Assembly (NCBI GenBank): GCA_965228695.1
Contig: CBDDIB010000002.1
Coordinates: 4,402,001 to 4,466,000 of the forward strand
DNA from: JAJFJD01 sp965228695
GTDB taxonomy: Bacteria; Pseudomonadota; Alphaproteobacteria; UBA8366
Length of the DNA stretch: 64,000 bases
Reading direction: 5' to 3'
Shown: piece after piece, positions 17,267 to 26,626 of the stretch
How positions within the stretch are numbered: position 1 is the stretch's first letter
How the letters are laid out: each line of letters starts with the position of its first letter
Translations under genes and position numbers: made by a program
The notes under the pieces: model-generated
Database searches by the model: none
What the model was told of the DNA's origin: nothing
The model's input: the letters and a program-made list of their open reading frames with translations, nothing else

Positions 17267-17636
17267 TCCCGCTCCCTCTCGCCTCGGCTTGTTTCATATC
17301 TTCCAACAGTCCGTCGAGTTGATCGAAACTCGACGACCAGAATTCCTCGAACTCTTCCAACCACCGCACCGCCGCGGCCATCGGCTCGGCATTCAACCGC
17401 GCCGGCCGGCGTTGTCGATCGATGTCGCGCTCGATCAGCCCCGCCCGCTCCAGCACCTTCAGATGTTTCGACACCGCCGGTTGGCTCATCTCGAACGGTG
17501 CGGCGATTTCGTTCACCGATGCCTCGCCGGCCGACAACCGCGCGAGGATCGCCCGCCGTGTCGGATCGGCGAGCGCCGAAAAAACTGCGTCGAGGTTTCG
17601 AGGATGTGTGCCGAGAGCGATTTGTTCCATAACCAT
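17259..17636 (-). CDS. ArsR/SmtB family transcriptional regulator
   Basis: A winged-helix regulator of about 125 residues: FSALADPTRRAILARLSAGE (about residues 17-36) and MSQPAVSKHLKVLERAGLI as the recognition helix and wing. No metal-binding Cys pair is visible, so it is not a typical metal sensor; this subgroup usually accompanies AHSA1 genes. The start is uncertain: ATG at 17636 or 17630, neither with a ribosome site, and the frame is open to 17693. The perfect 16-bp palindrome over the start suggests autorepression and perhaps a leaderless mRNA. Confidence 0.88.
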   Translation of the reverse strand: MVMEQIALGTHPRNLDAVFSALADPTRRAILARLSAGEASVNEIAAPFEMSQPAVSKHLKVLERAGLIERDIDRQRRPARLNAEPMAAAVRWLEEFEEFWSSSFDQLDGLLEDMKQAEARGSGNE

Positions 17637-17644
17637 ATGGTTAT
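17629..17644. promoter_or_regulatory. Perfect 16-bp palindrome at the ArsR start (candidate operator)
   Basis: ATAACCATATGGTTAT reads the same on both strands and covers the ArsR start codon candidates. It is A/T-rich inside a GC-rich region, as expected for a self-regulated ArsR operator. A dimeric winged-helix protein binding here would block both transcription and translation initiation. No second copy is seen nearby. Confidence 0.6.
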
Positions 17645-17785
17645 ATAAATAAGCCAATGCCGTCAACTCATACCTGCCTACCGTCAGACCCAAAAGGCGG
17701 GCACGACAATTGCCCTCCCCAGCGGGAAGGCGCCGTTCAATTCGATCGTGTAGGGACGCGTCCTAAGACGGCGGCGAAGCCTTGG

Positions 17786-17959
17786 CTAGCCGTTTCGCCA
17801 GGCCCGGCTCGACTTGCACGTCTTGCAAATACGGTCACCCGCCCATTCGCTGGTGAAGCGGGTAGCACACATCAGACACTTGCGCTCTTTGGCCTCATAA
17901 ACCCGGCGAGGCTTCTTGTTCGCGCTGCGATCTTCGACTTCTACATATACGTCACTCAT
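17786..17959 (-). CDS. Small zinc-ribbon protein
   Basis: A 57-residue protein with two CxxC knuckles, CLMCATRF and CKTCKSS, 16-17 residues apart (CxxC-x16-CxxC), and a basic, hydrophilic N-terminus beginning MSDVYVEVEDRSANKK. This type of tiny zinc ribbon (…FTSEWAGDRICKTCK…) is widespread in Alphaproteobacteria with no known function. The ATG at 17959 is preceded by AGGG. The frame continues upstream to 18031 without a convincing ribosome site. It lies alone between guaA and the ArsR gene. Confidence 0.75.
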   Translation of the reverse strand: MSDVYVEVEDRSANKKPRRVYEAKERKCLMCATRFTSEWAGDRICKTCKSSRAWRNG

Positions 17960-18094
17960 AGGCCCTGGTTTTACCTTGTGTTTTGGGCTTTTCCATGGCG
18001 CAGGAGAGGTAATACATGGGCGCGCCCACACGCGCCTCCTCCACTCGCCGGCTAACCGGAATAAATTCTAACGTCTCTCCCCGACCGCTCGACT

Positions 18095-19648
18095 TTATTC
18101 CCATTCTATCGTGCCGGGCGGTTTTGACGTTACATCATACGTCACCCGGTTGATTCCTGGCACTTCATTTATAATGCGTGTTGCCGTTCGTGCCAAAAAA
18201 TCATGTTCGAACGGAAAAGAATCCGCGGTCATTCCATCCGTCGAAGTGACCGCGCGAAGGGCGCACGCATAGTCGTAGCTCCGAAGATCCCCCATCACGC
18301 CGACCGTCCGAACCGGCAAAAGCACGGCAAATGCCTGCCAAATATCGTCGTATAGTCCCGCCCTTCTGATCTCGTCGAGATAGATATGGTCCGCCTTCCG
18401 AAGAATTTCCAGTTTCTCCGGTGTGATGTCCTGTCCGGGTATCCGGATCGCCAATCCCGGCCCCGGAAACGGGTGCCGGCCGACCATGTCGTCGGGCAAG
18501 CCCAACTCACGGCCAAGCACTCGAACCTCGTCCTTGAAGAGTTCTCGGAGCGGCTCCACGAGGCTCATATTCATGCGTTCCGGCAGGCCGCCCACGTTGT
18601 GATGCGACTTGATCGTGACGCTCGGGCCGCCGTCAAACGAAACGGATTCAATGACATCCGGGTAGAGCGTGCCTTGCGCCAGGAAGTCCGCGCCACCGAT
18701 CTTTTGCGCTTCCTCTTCGAACACATCGATGAATAGGCCGCCGATGATCTTGCGCTTCGTTTCCGGATCGGTCTCGCCCGCGAGCTTGCCGAGGAACAGA
18801 TCCACGGCGTCGCGATGCACCAGCGTGATATTGAACCTGTCGCGGAACAACTCGACCACCTGCTCCGCTTCGTTCAGCCGCAACAGGCCATGATCGACGA
18901 AAATACAGGTTAGCTGATCGCCGATGGCTTCGTGAAGCAGGACCGCCGCGACCGAGGAATCGACCCCGCCCGACAGGCCGCAGATCACGCGCCCGTCGCC
19001 GACCTGGTCCTTGATCTTGGCGATCGCCTCTTCGCGGAACGCCGCCATCGTCCAATCGCCGCGGCAATTTGCCACATGATGCGTGAAGTTCCGCAGCAGC
19101 TTCGCTCCGTCCAGGGTATGCACCACTTCGGGATGGAATTGCACGCCGTAGCAACGACGCTCGTCATTCGCGATGGCCGCAAAGGGCGCGCCCTTGCTGA
19201 CCGCCACCGCCCGGAACCCATCGGGCAACGCCGTCACCCGGTCGCCGTGGCTCATCCAGACCTGCTGCTTCGACCCGATCGACCAGAGGCCGTCGAACAG
19301 CACGCAGTCGTCGGTGACCTCCAGTTCGGCCCGGCCGAATTCGCGATGGTCGGAGCTTTCCACCGAGCCGCCGAGCTGCGCGCACATCGCCTGCTCGCCA
19401 TAGCAAATCCCGAGGATCGGCACGCCCATCTCGAACACGGCTTGCGGGGCCAAGGGCGCTTCGCTCGCCATCACGCTGGATGGACCGCCGGACAGAATGA
19501 TCGCCTTCGGCCCATAGGCCTCAAGCTTGCCGGAGTCCAAATTGTTGAACGGATGAATCTCGCAGTAGACGCCGCTTTCCCGGACTCGTCGCGCGATAAG
19601 CTGCGTGACTTGGCTACCGAAGTCGATAATCAGGATGCGGTCAGTCAT
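18095..19648 (-). CDS. guaA: GMP synthase (glutamine-hydrolysing)
   Basis: A 517-residue GuaA converting XMP, glutamine and ATP to GMP. The class I glutamine amidotransferase domain has catalytic Cys82 in GICYGEQAM and a His/Glu pair in GVQFHPEVVHT. The ATP-pyrophosphatase P-loop is GLSGGVDSSVAAVLLHEA, and the C-terminal dimerisation domain ends in RVTYDVTSKPPGTIEWE, the universal GuaA ending. With guaB 3 kb upstream on the same strand, both steps from IMP to GMP lie in one region, although separated by other genes. An 83-base gap separates it from the enolase-superfamily gene. Confidence 0.98.
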   Translation of the reverse strand: MTDRILIIDFGSQVTQLIARRVRESGVYCEIHPFNNLDSGKLEAYGPKAIILSGGPSSVMASEAPLAPQAVFEMGVPILGICYGEQAMCAQLGGSVESSDHREFGRAELEVTDDCVLFDGLWSIGSKQQVWMSHGDRVTALPDGFRAVAVSKGAPFAAIANDERRCYGVQFHPEVVHTLDGAKLLRNFTHHVANCRGDWTMAAFREEAIAKIKDQVGDGRVICGLSGGVDSSVAAVLLHEAIGDQLTCIFVDHGLLRLNEAEQVVELFRDRFNITLVHRDAVDLFLGKLAGETDPETKRKIIGGLFIDVFEEEAQKIGGADFLAQGTLYPDVIESVSFDGGPSVTIKSHHNVGGLPERMNMSLVEPLRELFKDEVRVLGRELGLPDDMVGRHPFPGPGLAIRIPGQDITPEKLEILRKADHIYLDEIRRAGLYDDIWQAFAVLLPVRTVGVMGDLRSYDYACALRAVTSTDGMTADSFPFEHDFLARTATRIINEVPGINRVTYDVTSKPPGTIEWE

Positions 19649-19731
19649 GCGGCCTGCGTCTGGCGGGAAAGGAGGCGGACCATAACCGGATTCCCGGTTG
19701 CGGACAAGAGAGCGGTCGGCCGAATTTCCCC

Positions 19732-20868
19732 TTAAACGATACGCGTGCCGTATTTCTCAACCGTGCGCTCGGACAGCGTCAATCCAAGGCCGGGCGCGTC
19801 ATTCAGGGTCAGCCAACCGTCGGCGATCATCGGCGGGTTTTCATAGAGTTCCGCCTGCAGCGGGTCGCGCTCCGGGTCGGTGAAAGCTTCCACGAAACAC
19901 CCGGCCGGCGTCGACGCGACCAACTGCGCATGAATGAAACAATCGTGGTGCGGCGTCACCTGTACGTGATTGAGATCGCAGAGCGCCGCCATCTTCCGAC
20001 CCTCGGTGAATCCACCGAACATGGTGACGTCGAATTGCAGGATTTGGATCGCCTGCTCCTCCAAAAGCGCCCGGCAGCCGTAGCTGGTCAGCTCGCTCTC
20101 GCCCGCCGACAACGGGATCGACGTGCGCTGCGACAGTAACTTCAACTCCCGCCGGTCGTCGGCCCAGCGGACCGGTTCCTCCAGCCAGAGCGGCCGCAGC
20201 GGCTCCAGCAACCGCGCGCCTTCGGTCGCCGTTTCCAGATCCCAGGCGCGGTTCACGTCGACCATCATCTCCTTGTCGTCGCCGATAACGTCGCGCACGA
20301 CACCGAGCCGTTCCATGTCTTCGGCCAGGCTCAGGCCGCCGACCTTGGCCTTGAAGCCTTTATGGCCTTGCGCCTTCAACGCTTCCATCTCGTCGCGCAG
20401 TTCGACCAAATCCTTACCGTCGCGGTAATAGGCGCAGGTGACGTAGCACGGCACCTTGTCGCGGAACCCACCCAGGATTTGATAGAGCGGCAAGTTCGCC
20501 GTCTTGCCCATGATGTCCCAGCAGGCGACGTCGACCGCGGCGGAGATGCGAACCAGCGCTTCCCGGCCCCAGCCCTTCTCGTGCGCCAGACGCTGCGCGG
20601 TCAGCGAAAAAATGTCACGATAGATGCGTTCGGGCTGCAACGGGTTCGCGCCGAGTATGCGGTCGCCGATACCGCTGCGGAAGCAATCCAGAATCGGCTC
20701 CGCGCTCGTATAGCTGGTCGCCAAACCGAACCCCTCGATCCCATCGTTGGTGCGCAATCGAACGAGGACCTCGTTTGCCGTGGGCACGATGAAGTTGCTA
20801 ACCCAATGCGGCCGGTCGTCCGCCGGGCCACGCAGGATGTAGACGGAAAGATCGGTGATCTTGGTCAT
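19732..20868 (-). CDS. Enolase-superfamily (mandelate racemase/muconate lactonizing) enzyme
   Basis: A 378-residue TIM-barrel enzyme with a capping domain. Candidate catalytic parts: KAKVG near residue 157, metal ligands in MVDVNRAWD, WLEEPVRW and SAGESE, and a His-containing stretch VTPHHDC near the C-terminus. This fits the mandelate racemase subgroup, whose members dehydrate or epimerise sugar acids. The substrate is unknown. The ATG at 20868 is preferred over a TTG at 20883. Its position between guaA and the GNAT gene seems unrelated to purine metabolism. Confidence 0.85.
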   Translation of the reverse strand: MTKITDLSVYILRGPADDRPHWVSNFIVPTANEVLVRLRTNDGIEGFGLATSYTSAEPILDCFRSGIGDRILGANPLQPERIYRDIFSLTAQRLAHEKGWGREALVRISAAVDVACWDIMGKTANLPLYQILGGFRDKVPCYVTCAYYRDGKDLVELRDEMEALKAQGHKGFKAKVGGLSLAEDMERLGVVRDVIGDDKEMMVDVNRAWDLETATEGARLLEPLRPLWLEEPVRWADDRRELKLLSQRTSIPLSAGESELTSYGCRALLEEQAIQILQFDVTMFGGFTEGRKMAALCDLNHVQVTPHHDCFIHAQLVASTPAGCFVEAFTDPERDPLQAELYENPPMIADGWLTLNDAPGLGLTLSERTVEKYGTRIV

Positions 20869-20950
20869 TCGTTTTCTCGGCAATTACTTGCGGGGTGAAA
20901 TCCAGGCGGCGAATAGAGCACGCGGTCGGCCTTCCCGGCAAATCACCTCG

Positions 20951-21463
20951 TCAGCGCTCGCTGAGTGCATCCCAGCCATAGGCCCGTTCCGCGACGTCGG
21001 CGCCCCAGAGCCGTTCGGTCCGGCTCGCCGCCGGGCGTCCACCCATCGCTTCGTAGAAGAATCCGGCCGGATTTTCCTGCAGCACCCAGATCAATGCCGA
21101 ACGGTAACCATCCGATCGCAGTTGCTCGAACAGCGCCGCGAGCAGAAGCCGGCCGATCCCCCGCCCCTGATGATCCGGCAGAACGTAGAGCGTGTAGACC
21201 TCACCCTCGAAACCCAGGGCGCCGGCCCGCGCCTTGCCGCAACTCCCGAAGCCGACGATGCCCGCCTCGCCGGCCTCCGCGACCAACACGCGGTCACGGC
21301 CCGCGCTCAACACGCGGCTCCATTGACCGCCCTCCATCCCGCTCGACATCTCCACCAGGACCCGGTCCGGCAGCATGCCTGCATAGGTATCGCGCCAGGT
21401 TTCCACATGGATACGCCCGATGGCCGCTGCATCCGCCGCCCGGGCCGGCCGGATGACGGTCAT
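20951..21463 (-). CDS. GNAT family N-acetyltransferase
   Basis: A 170-residue GNAT. The acetyl-CoA-binding motif A is LYVLPDHQGRGIGRLLLAAL (about residues 92-111), followed by the motif B segment NPAGFFYEAMGGRP. The N-terminal IRPARAADAAAIGRIHVETW is typical of RimI-like N-acetyltransferases. Substrate unknown. Its ATG overlaps the rsmB stop by 4 bases (ATGA), so translation is coupled to rsmB. The open frame upstream of 21463 is antisense-like sequence inside rsmB and is not used. Confidence 0.9.
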   Translation of the reverse strand: MTVIRPARAADAAAIGRIHVETWRDTYAGMLPDRVLVEMSSGMEGGQWSRVLSAGRDRVLVAEAGEAGIVGFGSCGKARAGALGFEGEVYTLYVLPDHQGRGIGRLLLAALFEQLRSDGYRSALIWVLQENPAGFFYEAMGGRPAASRTERLWGADVAERAYGWDALSER

Positions 21464-22764
21464 ACCGCGCGCTCCAACACCGCCGCAAAGAATCCGTCGG
21501 TGCCGTGGCGGTGCGGCGTCAGCATCAGCCGCTTGCCGTCGCACGGAAAGTCGCCGGCCGCGACACGGGGCCAGATATCCCTGATCGGCACTTCCCGGTA
21601 AGGTGGATGGTCCGCAAGGAACGCGTCTACGACGGCATCGTTCTCGTCCGGCAATATCGAACAGGTAGCGTAGATCAGCCGCCCGCCGGGCCGCACCAAA
21701 GCCGCCGCGGCAATCAGCAACCGGCGCTGCAATGCCGCCATGTCCGAAACCGTTTCCGCCGTTAGCGTGAGCTTCGCTTCCGGGTGACGCCGCCACGCCC
21801 CGCTGCCGCTGCATGGGGCGTCGACGAGAACCCGGTCGAACCCGCCGGCCTCGCCGGACAGCCACGGGTCGGCCTCGTCCGCGATAACCTGCTCGGTCAC
21901 GATGGTCACGCCGGCGCGCGCCAGCCGGGGCCGGATCTGACGCAGCCGCGCCTCGGCTGAATCGCAGGCGACGAGCCGGCCCTGATTCTGCATCGCCGCC
22001 GCCAACGCCAAGGACTTGCCCCCGGCCCCGGCACAGAGATCCAGAACCGTGGCGCCCGGTTCGGCATCGGTCAGCAGCGCCACCAGTTGCGACCCTTCGT
22101 CCTGCACCTCGACCAAACCGTCCTTCCACGCCCGGCCCTGACCGAGTTGGACGCGGCCCGGCAACCGCAGACCGACTGGCGACAATGGCGTCGGGACCGC
22201 CTCGATCCCGTCTTCGGCGAGCCGCGCGACCGCCGACGGTCGATCGCCCTTTAGCGTGTTCACGCGCAGATCGACGCTGGCCTCCGCCGACAGCGCGGTC
22301 AATTCATCCTCCAGCGTTGGGCCGAACGCGGCCCCCAACGCCGGATCGACCCAGGCCGGATAGTTCAGCCGTATATCGCGCGGCTGCTCGGCATGATGGA
22401 TGTCCTGGCCCAACAGGGTCTCGATCAGGGCGTGTTCCCCGTCGTCCAACGCGGCGGCGGCATATTTGCCGGCGCCGAAGGCGTTCGACAGGGCAGCGGC
22501 ATTCATCCGGTCCAGCAATACAAGGGCCGCCAGCAACAAGGACCGGCCGGTGACCCGAGCATCGCTTCGCTCGAGCCACCACGCGAGCGCGCGACGGTGC
22601 CGGACGATCCCGTAGACGAGCCCGCGGATCGCGCGCCGATCGCCGCCGCCGGCATAGCGATGTTCCCGCGCCCACCGTTTAAGAACGCCGTCGAGCGGTG
22701 CATCGGCAGCGTCGGCGGCTTCGATCAGATCAATGGCGGCTTGATATCTCGCGCCCGGGGTCAT
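21460..22764 (-). CDS. rsmB: 16S rRNA m5C methyltransferase, RsmB/NOP family
   Basis: A 434-residue protein with an N-terminal NusB-like domain (about residues 1-135) and a C-terminal SAM-dependent m5C methyltransferase domain. SAM motif I is LDLCAGAGGKSLALAAAM; the motif IV Cys lies in VDAPCSGSGAWRRHPE and the catalytic motif VI Cys in IYATCSILPDEND. RsmB methylates C967 of 16S rRNA. The NusB-like domain supports RsmB over RsmF. guaB ends 20 bases upstream, and the GNAT gene overlaps its stop. Confidence 0.9.
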   Translation of the reverse strand: MTPGARYQAAIDLIEAADAADAPLDGVLKRWAREHRYAGGGDRRAIRGLVYGIVRHRRALAWWLERSDARVTGRSLLLAALVLLDRMNAAALSNAFGAGKYAAAALDDGEHALIETLLGQDIHHAEQPRDIRLNYPAWVDPALGAAFGPTLEDELTALSAEASVDLRVNTLKGDRPSAVARLAEDGIEAVPTPLSPVGLRLPGRVQLGQGRAWKDGLVEVQDEGSQLVALLTDAEPGATVLDLCAGAGGKSLALAAAMQNQGRLVACDSAEARLRQIRPRLARAGVTIVTEQVIADEADPWLSGEAGGFDRVLVDAPCSGSGAWRRHPEAKLTLTAETVSDMAALQRRLLIAAAALVRPGGRLIYATCSILPDENDAVVDAFLADHPPYREVPIRDIWPRVAAGDFPCDGKRLMLTPHRHGTDGFFAAVLERAV

Positions 22765-22783
22765 GGCGCCCGACCCGCGTTGG

Positions 22784-24247
22784 CTAGCTGTTGGTTCGGT
22801 AGTTGGGCGCTTCCTGGGTCACCATGATGTCGTGCACATGGCTTTCCCGGAGCCCGGCCCCGCTGATGCGGTTGAACACGCAGTTGGTCTGCATGTCGGC
22901 GATGGTGCCGTTGCCGGTATAGCCCATGGCCGCGCGCAACCCGCCCACCAATTGATGGACGATATTGCCGACCGGGCCCTTGTACGGCACCCGGCCTTCG
23001 ACGCCTTCGGGCACCAATTTCAGGGCCTCCGAGACTTCCTGCTGGAAATACCGGTCGGCCGAGCCGCGCGCCATCGCGCCGACCGACCCCATGCCGCGGT
23101 AGGTCTTGTAAGACCGGCCTTGATAGAGCTGCACTTCACCGGGCGCCTCGTCGGTGCCCGCGAACAGCGAGCCAATCATCGCGCAATCCGCGCCGGCGGC
23201 GATCGCCTTCGCCAGATCGCCCGAATACTTGATGCCGCCGTCGGCGATCACCGGCGTGTCGCGGTCCCGCGCCGCCGAGGCTGCATCGAGGATGGCGGTC
23301 AATTGCGGCACGCCGACGCCGGCGACGATGCGCGTGGTGCAGATCGATCCCGGGCCGATCCCGACCTTGACGGCGTCCGCGCCCGAATCGATCAGGGCCT
23401 TGGCCCCGTCCGCCGTCGCGATATTGCCGGCCACCACCTGCGCGTAATTGCTCAGGCGCTTGACGCCCTCGACCGATTGCAGCACGCCCCGGCTGTGGCC
23501 ATGCGCCGTGTCGATCACGATCACGTCGCAGCCGGCATCCAGCAGGGCCTCGGCACGGCGAACGCCGTCCTCGCCCACGCCCGTCGCCGCGGCGACCCGC
23601 AGCCGGCCGTGTTCGTCCTTACAGGCGTCCGGATACTGCTTGGCCTTCTCGATATCCTTGACCGTGATCAGCCCGACGCAATGGCGGTCCTCGTCGACCA
23701 CCAGCAGCTTCTCGATCCGGTGCTTGTGCAGCAGGCGCTTCGCTTCGTCCTGGTTCACGCCTTCCTGCACGGTGATCAGGCCGCGTTTGGTCATCAACTC
23801 GCGAACCGGCTGCGACGGCTCGGTCGCGAAGCGCACGTCCCGGTTGGTCAGGATGCCGACCAGCTTCGAATTGCGCTTGGAAACAACCGGAATGCCCGAG
23901 ATATTGTTGGTATCCATCATCGCCAAGGCATCGGCGAGCGGCCGTTCCGGCGTGATCGTGATCGGATTGACCACCATGCCCGCCTCGAAGCGCTTTACCC
24001 GGCGCACTTCCTCGGCCTGATGTTCGATACCCATGTTCTTGTGGATCACGCCCAAGCCGCCCGACTGCGCCATCGCGATCGCCAAGCTGGCCTCGGTCAC
24101 CGTATCCATGGCCGACGACAGCAAGGGAATGCCGAGCGAGATGGTCTTCGTAAGCTGGGTGGTGGTGTCGGTCTGGCTGGGCAGGACGGCGGATTCGGCG
24201 GGCGCTAAAAGGACATCGTCAAACGTAAGCGCTTCGCGAAACTCCAT
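22784..24247 (-). CDS. guaB: Inosine-5'-monophosphate dehydrogenase
   Basis: A 487-residue IMPDH, the usual bacterial length. It oxidises IMP to XMP with NAD+. The TIM-barrel catalytic domain is interrupted by two CBS domains (about residues 95-205). The catalytic loop Cys lies in GIGPGSICTTRIVAGVG near residue 300; the flap contains the RYFQQE segment. The N-terminal LTFDDVLLAPAESAVLPS is family-typical. It leads a minus-strand unit guaB-rsmB-GNAT. The 91 bases upstream (24248-24338) separate it from rlmE and may hold its promoter. Confidence 0.98.
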   Translation of the reverse strand: MEFREALTFDDVLLAPAESAVLPSQTDTTTQLTKTISLGIPLLSSAMDTVTEASLAIAMAQSGGLGVIHKNMGIEHQAEEVRRVKRFEAGMVVNPITITPERPLADALAMMDTNNISGIPVVSKRNSKLVGILTNRDVRFATEPSQPVRELMTKRGLITVQEGVNQDEAKRLLHKHRIEKLLVVDEDRHCVGLITVKDIEKAKQYPDACKDEHGRLRVAAATGVGEDGVRRAEALLDAGCDVIVIDTAHGHSRGVLQSVEGVKRLSNYAQVVAGNIATADGAKALIDSGADAVKVGIGPGSICTTRIVAGVGVPQLTAILDAASAARDRDTPVIADGGIKYSGDLAKAIAAGADCAMIGSLFAGTDEAPGEVQLYQGRSYKTYRGMGSVGAMARGSADRYFQQEVSEALKLVPEGVEGRVPYKGPVGNIVHQLVGGLRAAMGYTGNGTIADMQTNCVFNRISGAGLRESHVHDIMVTQEAPNYRTNS

Positions 24248-24338
24248 GCCATCACCCCATTGAATTGGCGCGCATCATACACGACCGGTCCGGCCTGCCA
24301 AGCGGAAAGACAATGAAATTTGCGCGAAATCGGGGATG

Positions 24339-25037
24339 TTATTCGCCGGCGTCCGCAACACGGCGAAACGACTCGGCCACCATATACATTTCCCGGGAAT
24401 CGGCCCGGCTGGCGGCCGGTTTGGCATGCGAGACCTTGGCGAAATCACGCTTCAACGTTTCCAGCAAGTCGCGCTCGGTCCCGCCCTGCAGGACCTTGCC
24501 GACGAAGACCCCGCCGGGCGCCAACAGGACCTGGGCCACGTCATAGGCCGCCTCGATCAGGGCCATGACCCGCAAATGATCGGTCTGCGCATGCCCGGTC
24601 GACGGTGCGGCCATATCGCTCATCACCACGTCCGCCGGCCCGCCAAGCGCGTCGCGCAACCGGTCGATGACGTCTTCGTCGTAGATATCGCCCAGCAGAT
24701 GGTCCGCGCCGGGCACCGGTTCCACTTCCTGTATGTCGAGCGCCACCACCGTGCCCTTCGCGCCGACCGCCGCGACGGCGATCTGCGTCCACCCGCCCGG
24801 CGCGGCGCCCAAGTCGAGAATCCGAGCGCCCGGTTTCAGGAACCCGTATTTCTCGTTCAGGTCTTCCAGTTTGAAGGCCGCCCGGCTGCGGTACCTCAGC
24901 TTCCGCGCCTCCTCGACGAAGGGATCGTTGAGCTGCCGTTGAAGCCATCGCGTGGACGACAGTTTGCGGCCGCGCGCGGTCTTGACCCGGACGGTCTTGC
25001 GCCGCGACCCGCCGCTCCGGCCGCCGCCGCGGCTCAT
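24339..25037 (-). CDS. rlmE: 23S rRNA (uridine-2'-O-) methyltransferase RlmE
   Basis: A 232-residue RlmE/FtsJ (RrmJ). It methylates U2552 of 23S rRNA. The basic N-terminus (RSGGSRRKTVRVKTARGRK) precedes the fold; the SAM motif is LDLGAAPGGWTQIA, the catalytic region includes MSDMAAPSTGH and FVGKVLQGG, and the conserved KDKE tetrad residues can be placed in YRSRAAFKL, MSDM, GKVL and REMY. The ATG at 25037 overlaps the ppx stop by 4 bases (ATGA). The frame is open further upstream but that part lies inside ppx. Confidence 0.94.
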   Translation of the reverse strand: MSRGGGRSGGSRRKTVRVKTARGRKLSSTRWLQRQLNDPFVEEARKLRYRSRAAFKLEDLNEKYGFLKPGARILDLGAAPGGWTQIAVAAVGAKGTVVALDIQEVEPVPGADHLLGDIYDEDVIDRLRDALGGPADVVMSDMAAPSTGHAQTDHLRVMALIEAAYDVAQVLLAPGGVFVGKVLQGGTERDLLETLKRDFAKVSHAKPAASRADSREMYMVAESFRRVADAGE

Positions 25038-26089
25038 GCATTGCCTCCCAGGCTGGCCCCGAGGCGCACCTCGTTGGCGACGCCCATCAACTCGCACAGA
25101 ATACCCTCGCGCAGGCCCCGATCGGCGACGCGCAACCGGCCGACCGGCCAGCGGCGGCAGATCGCCTCGAGCAGGGCACACCCGGCCACCACGAGATCGG
25201 CGCGTTCGCGGCCGATGCAGGGATGCGCCGCGCGCCCGTCGCAATCCATGTCGCGCAGCCGGGCGCTGATCCGCTCGATGGAGTCGAACGGCAGATAGGT
25301 GCCGTCGACCGCGGCCCGGTTATAGCGTTTCAGTTTTTGTTTCACGCCGCTCAACGTGGTGACGGTGCCCGAGGTGCCGAGCATCTGCACCGCGCCGCAC
25401 GCCACCGCGTCGGCGATGTTGTGGCGTGCGCAGAACGGCCCAAGGTAGCTTTGCATTTCCTCGATGACGCCGCGGTAGTCGGCGGCGGACATCGTGCCCG
25501 CCTCGAACCGCTCGCTGACGGTCACCACGCCATGCGGCATCGACACCCAGCCGAGGATCTCCGGGTCGCCGTTTTCGAGCGACAGCCACAGCACCTCGGT
25601 GCTGCCCCCGCCGATATCGAAAATCAGGGCATGCGGCCGCGCATCCTCCAGCAACGGAAGACAGCCGCGTAACACGAGGCGTACCTCCTCCTCCGTGGTG
25701 ATCGTCTCGACGTCGAGCCCCGTCTCCGCCATCGCACGTCCGATGAATTCGTCGCAATTGCGCGCCTGACGGCAGGCTTCGGTCGCTACGTTGCGCGCCT
25801 TCAGGACGCACCCGCGCTCCATCTTGTCCGCGCAAATTTGCAGGGCCTCGATCGTCCGCGTCATCGCGGCTTCGGACAGTTCGCCGGTGCGCGCCAGCCC
25901 CTCGCCCAACCGGACGATCCGGGAAAATGCGTCCGTCACCCGGAACCCGCCGATTTCGGACGGTGTCGCGACCAGCAGGCGGCAATTGTTGGTGCCGAGG
26001 TCGAGCGCCCCGAAACACGGTCGCCCGTTTCCATTCGACGACCCGTGACCCGCCCGCGACCAACGCCGCCTGTTGAGATAGGTCGCCAT
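25034..26089 (-). CDS. Ppx/GppA family exopolyphosphatase
   Basis: An ASKHA-fold phosphatase of about 351 residues. Phosphate-loop motifs are FGALDLGTNNCRLLVA (about residues 25-40) and LIFDIGGGSTEVLWLS (near 150). Ppx/GppA enzymes hydrolyse polyphosphate or pppGpp. It has only the two ASKHA lobes without the long C-terminal HD-like domain, so it resembles the short alphaproteobacterial Ppx1-type. The start at 26089 has a GGGAG far upstream; a longer frame to 26137 exists. Coupled to rlmE, a pairing common in Alphaproteobacteria. Confidence 0.9.
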   Translation of the reverse strand: MATYLNRRRWSRAGHGSSNGNGRPCFGALDLGTNNCRLLVATPSEIGGFRVTDAFSRIVRLGEGLARTGELSEAAMTRTIEALQICADKMERGCVLKARNVATEACRQARNCDEFIGRAMAETGLDVETITTEEEVRLVLRGCLPLLEDARPHALIFDIGGGSTEVLWLSLENGDPEILGWVSMPHGVVTVSERFEAGTMSAADYRGVIEEMQSYLGPFCARHNIADAVACGAVQMLGTSGTVTTLSGVKQKLKRYNRAAVDGTYLPFDSIERISARLRDMDCDGRAAHPCIGRERADLVVAGCALLEAICRRWPVGRLRVADRGLREGILCELMGVANEVRLGASLGGNA

Positions 26090-26227
26090 CGCCGAAGAAC
26101 GCTCCCGATTTTGTCGAACAGCAAACCGCCCCGGCACAGACCGAAACGCGGCCGGCGGGATCGGTTCGTAATCGCTATTCTAAACGATGGCGGGAGTATC
26201 TGGAAAGGCGAGCGGCGGCGGTCGGCC

Positions 26228-26626
26228 CTATCGGCCCACGGACGACGGCCGCGCCCGGCCGGCGGCGGCAACCTCGTCCCGGCTGAGCAACCCATTGCGA
26301 TTGGTATCCGCCTGGCTGAAATCGATCACGCGGGCGCCGGTGAATTCCGCGAGGCTGAGCCGGCCGTCGTCGTCCCGGTCCGCGTCGCGAAACGCCGCGG
26401 CGGTCACGTCTTCGACCTCGGCCGGCACCAGCGCCCGATCCCGGTTCCGGTCGGCGAAAAAGAACAGCTCGACCATCCGGTCGTAGAACTCGCCCTGATC
26501 GATCGCCCCGTCGCCGTTACGGTCGCTCAACAGGAAACTGTCGCCTTGCTCGGCGGCCGCGGCGGCGCTCAGGATCAGCAAAAATCCGAAGGCCATGCGG
26601 CCGGCCCGTGTCAGCGGAATGCTCAT
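26228..26626 (-). CDS. Secreted EF-hand calcium-binding protein
   Basis: A 132-residue protein with a signal peptide (about residues 1-25, ending in SAAAAA-EQ) and four EF-hand loops in series: DRNGDGAIDQGEF, DRNRDRALVPAEV, DRDDDGRLSLAEF and DTNRNGLLSRDEV. Loops 1 and 3 are canonical; loop 2 has Arg at the Gly position. It should bind calcium in the periplasm or outside the cell. Function unknown. Stand-alone, upstream of ppx by 138 bases. Confidence 0.85.
   Translation of the reverse strand: MSIPLTRAGRMAFGFLLILSAAAAAEQGDSFLLSDRNGDGAIDQGEFYDRMVELFFFADRNRDRALVPAEVEDVTAAAFRDADRDDDGRLSLAEFTGARVIDFSQADTNRNGLLSRDEVAAAGRARPSSVGR

Noticed and set aside
22763..24208. Plus-strand frame of 481 codons opposite guaB
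   Set aside because: Shadow of guaB; no motif, no ribosome site, and the IMPDH catalytic loop fixes the real strand.
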